Source of the DNA: CAYVFC01 sp964450715
Lineage (GTDB): Bacteria; Myxococcota_A; Polyangia; Polyangiales; JAFGIB01
DNA length: 25,549 nucleotides
Direction: 5' to 3'
Assembly (NCBI GenBank): GCA_964450715.1
Contig: CAYVFC010000116.1
Location: 1-25,549, forward strand
This document shows positions 25,499-25,549 of the stretch, in pieces (the stretch's first letter is position 1; every line of letters starts with the position of its first letter). The position numbers and the translations under genes were made by a program. The notes beneath the pieces are model-generated. The model did not search any database, had not been told where the DNA came from, and was given only the letters and a program-made list of their open reading frames with translations.

Positions 25499-25549
25499 GC
25501 CCCGGCTGCTGCGTTGCTCCTTGAGTAGCCGGGGCGGTTACCCGCCCCG
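25499..25549. other. Two overlapping, mutually exclusive hairpins after ruvC
   Basis: GCCCCGGCT (25499-25507) pairs with AGCCGGGGC (25527-25535). CGGGGCGG (25530-25537) pairs with CCGCCCCG (25542-25549). The two stems share 25530-25535, so only one can form. The second is cut by the window edge. Confidence 0.65.

Overview
The window looks like chromosomal DNA from a GC-rich, Gram-negative bacterium of the deltaproteobacterial/Myxococcota type. That assignment is an inference. It rests on the high GC content, the many exported lipoproteins with Cys-rich N-termini and Gly-rich linkers, a DUF2378-like (myxobacteria-restricted) protein, a haem-lyase CcmF, and an RsbR-type STAS regulator. About 21 genes are supported. 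No tRNA, rRNA or CRISPR array was seen.

Left part (1-2.9 kb) is accessory in character. It holds the C-terminal part of an integron-type tyrosine recombinase that runs in from the left edge, then a probable lipoprotein with a FAM20C-like secreted-kinase fold. A tandem 44-bp duplication and a GGAGAT microsatellite follow, then a stand-alone cyclic-nucleotide-binding protein on the minus strand. A 0.6-kb repeat-rich and then AT-rich intergenic region comes next, with a perfect 23-bp hairpin. It leads into a LuxR-type regulator and moaC.

Middle-left (4.1-8.9 kb) is a minus-strand cluster: oligosaccharide flippase, RsbR-like STAS protein, DUF2378-like protein, DPM1-like glycosyltransferase, and a C-terminally short methyltransferase. 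It reads as an envelope-glycan locus with an embedded signalling pair. A 142-bp MITE-like element with 30-bp terminal inverted repeats lies exactly between the last two genes and supplies the glycosyltransferase stop codon.

Middle (9-15.6 kb) carries a two-TM potassium channel with an RCK domain, dnaK, and a ccmF operon. In the operon ccmF is followed by an unlisted 50-aa membrane protein and, through an ATGA overlap, by an exported protein of unknown function. GC-rich palindromic repeats sit at the 3' ends of several genes and have been read into two C-termini.

Right-middle (15.7-19.9 kb) encodes surface proteins: a lipoprotein with 29 cysteines, two tandem paralogous lipoproteins, and a phage-tail-tube (T4 gp19-like) protein that carries a signal peptide. 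The tail-tube gene has its own good promoter and terminator. lspA, the lipoprotein signal peptidase that would process these lipoproteins, follows directly.

Right end (20-25.5 kb) has lspA coupled to an anchored protein of unknown function, an exported protein of unknown function, then ssb, a tlyA-family rRNA methyltransferase, yebC and ruvC. It ends in two mutually exclusive hairpins at the window edge.

The most interesting points are the exported tail-tube protein, the lipoprotein FAM20C-like kinase beside an integron integrase, the MITE that ends one gene and abuts the next, and the palindromic repeats that have become protein tails.
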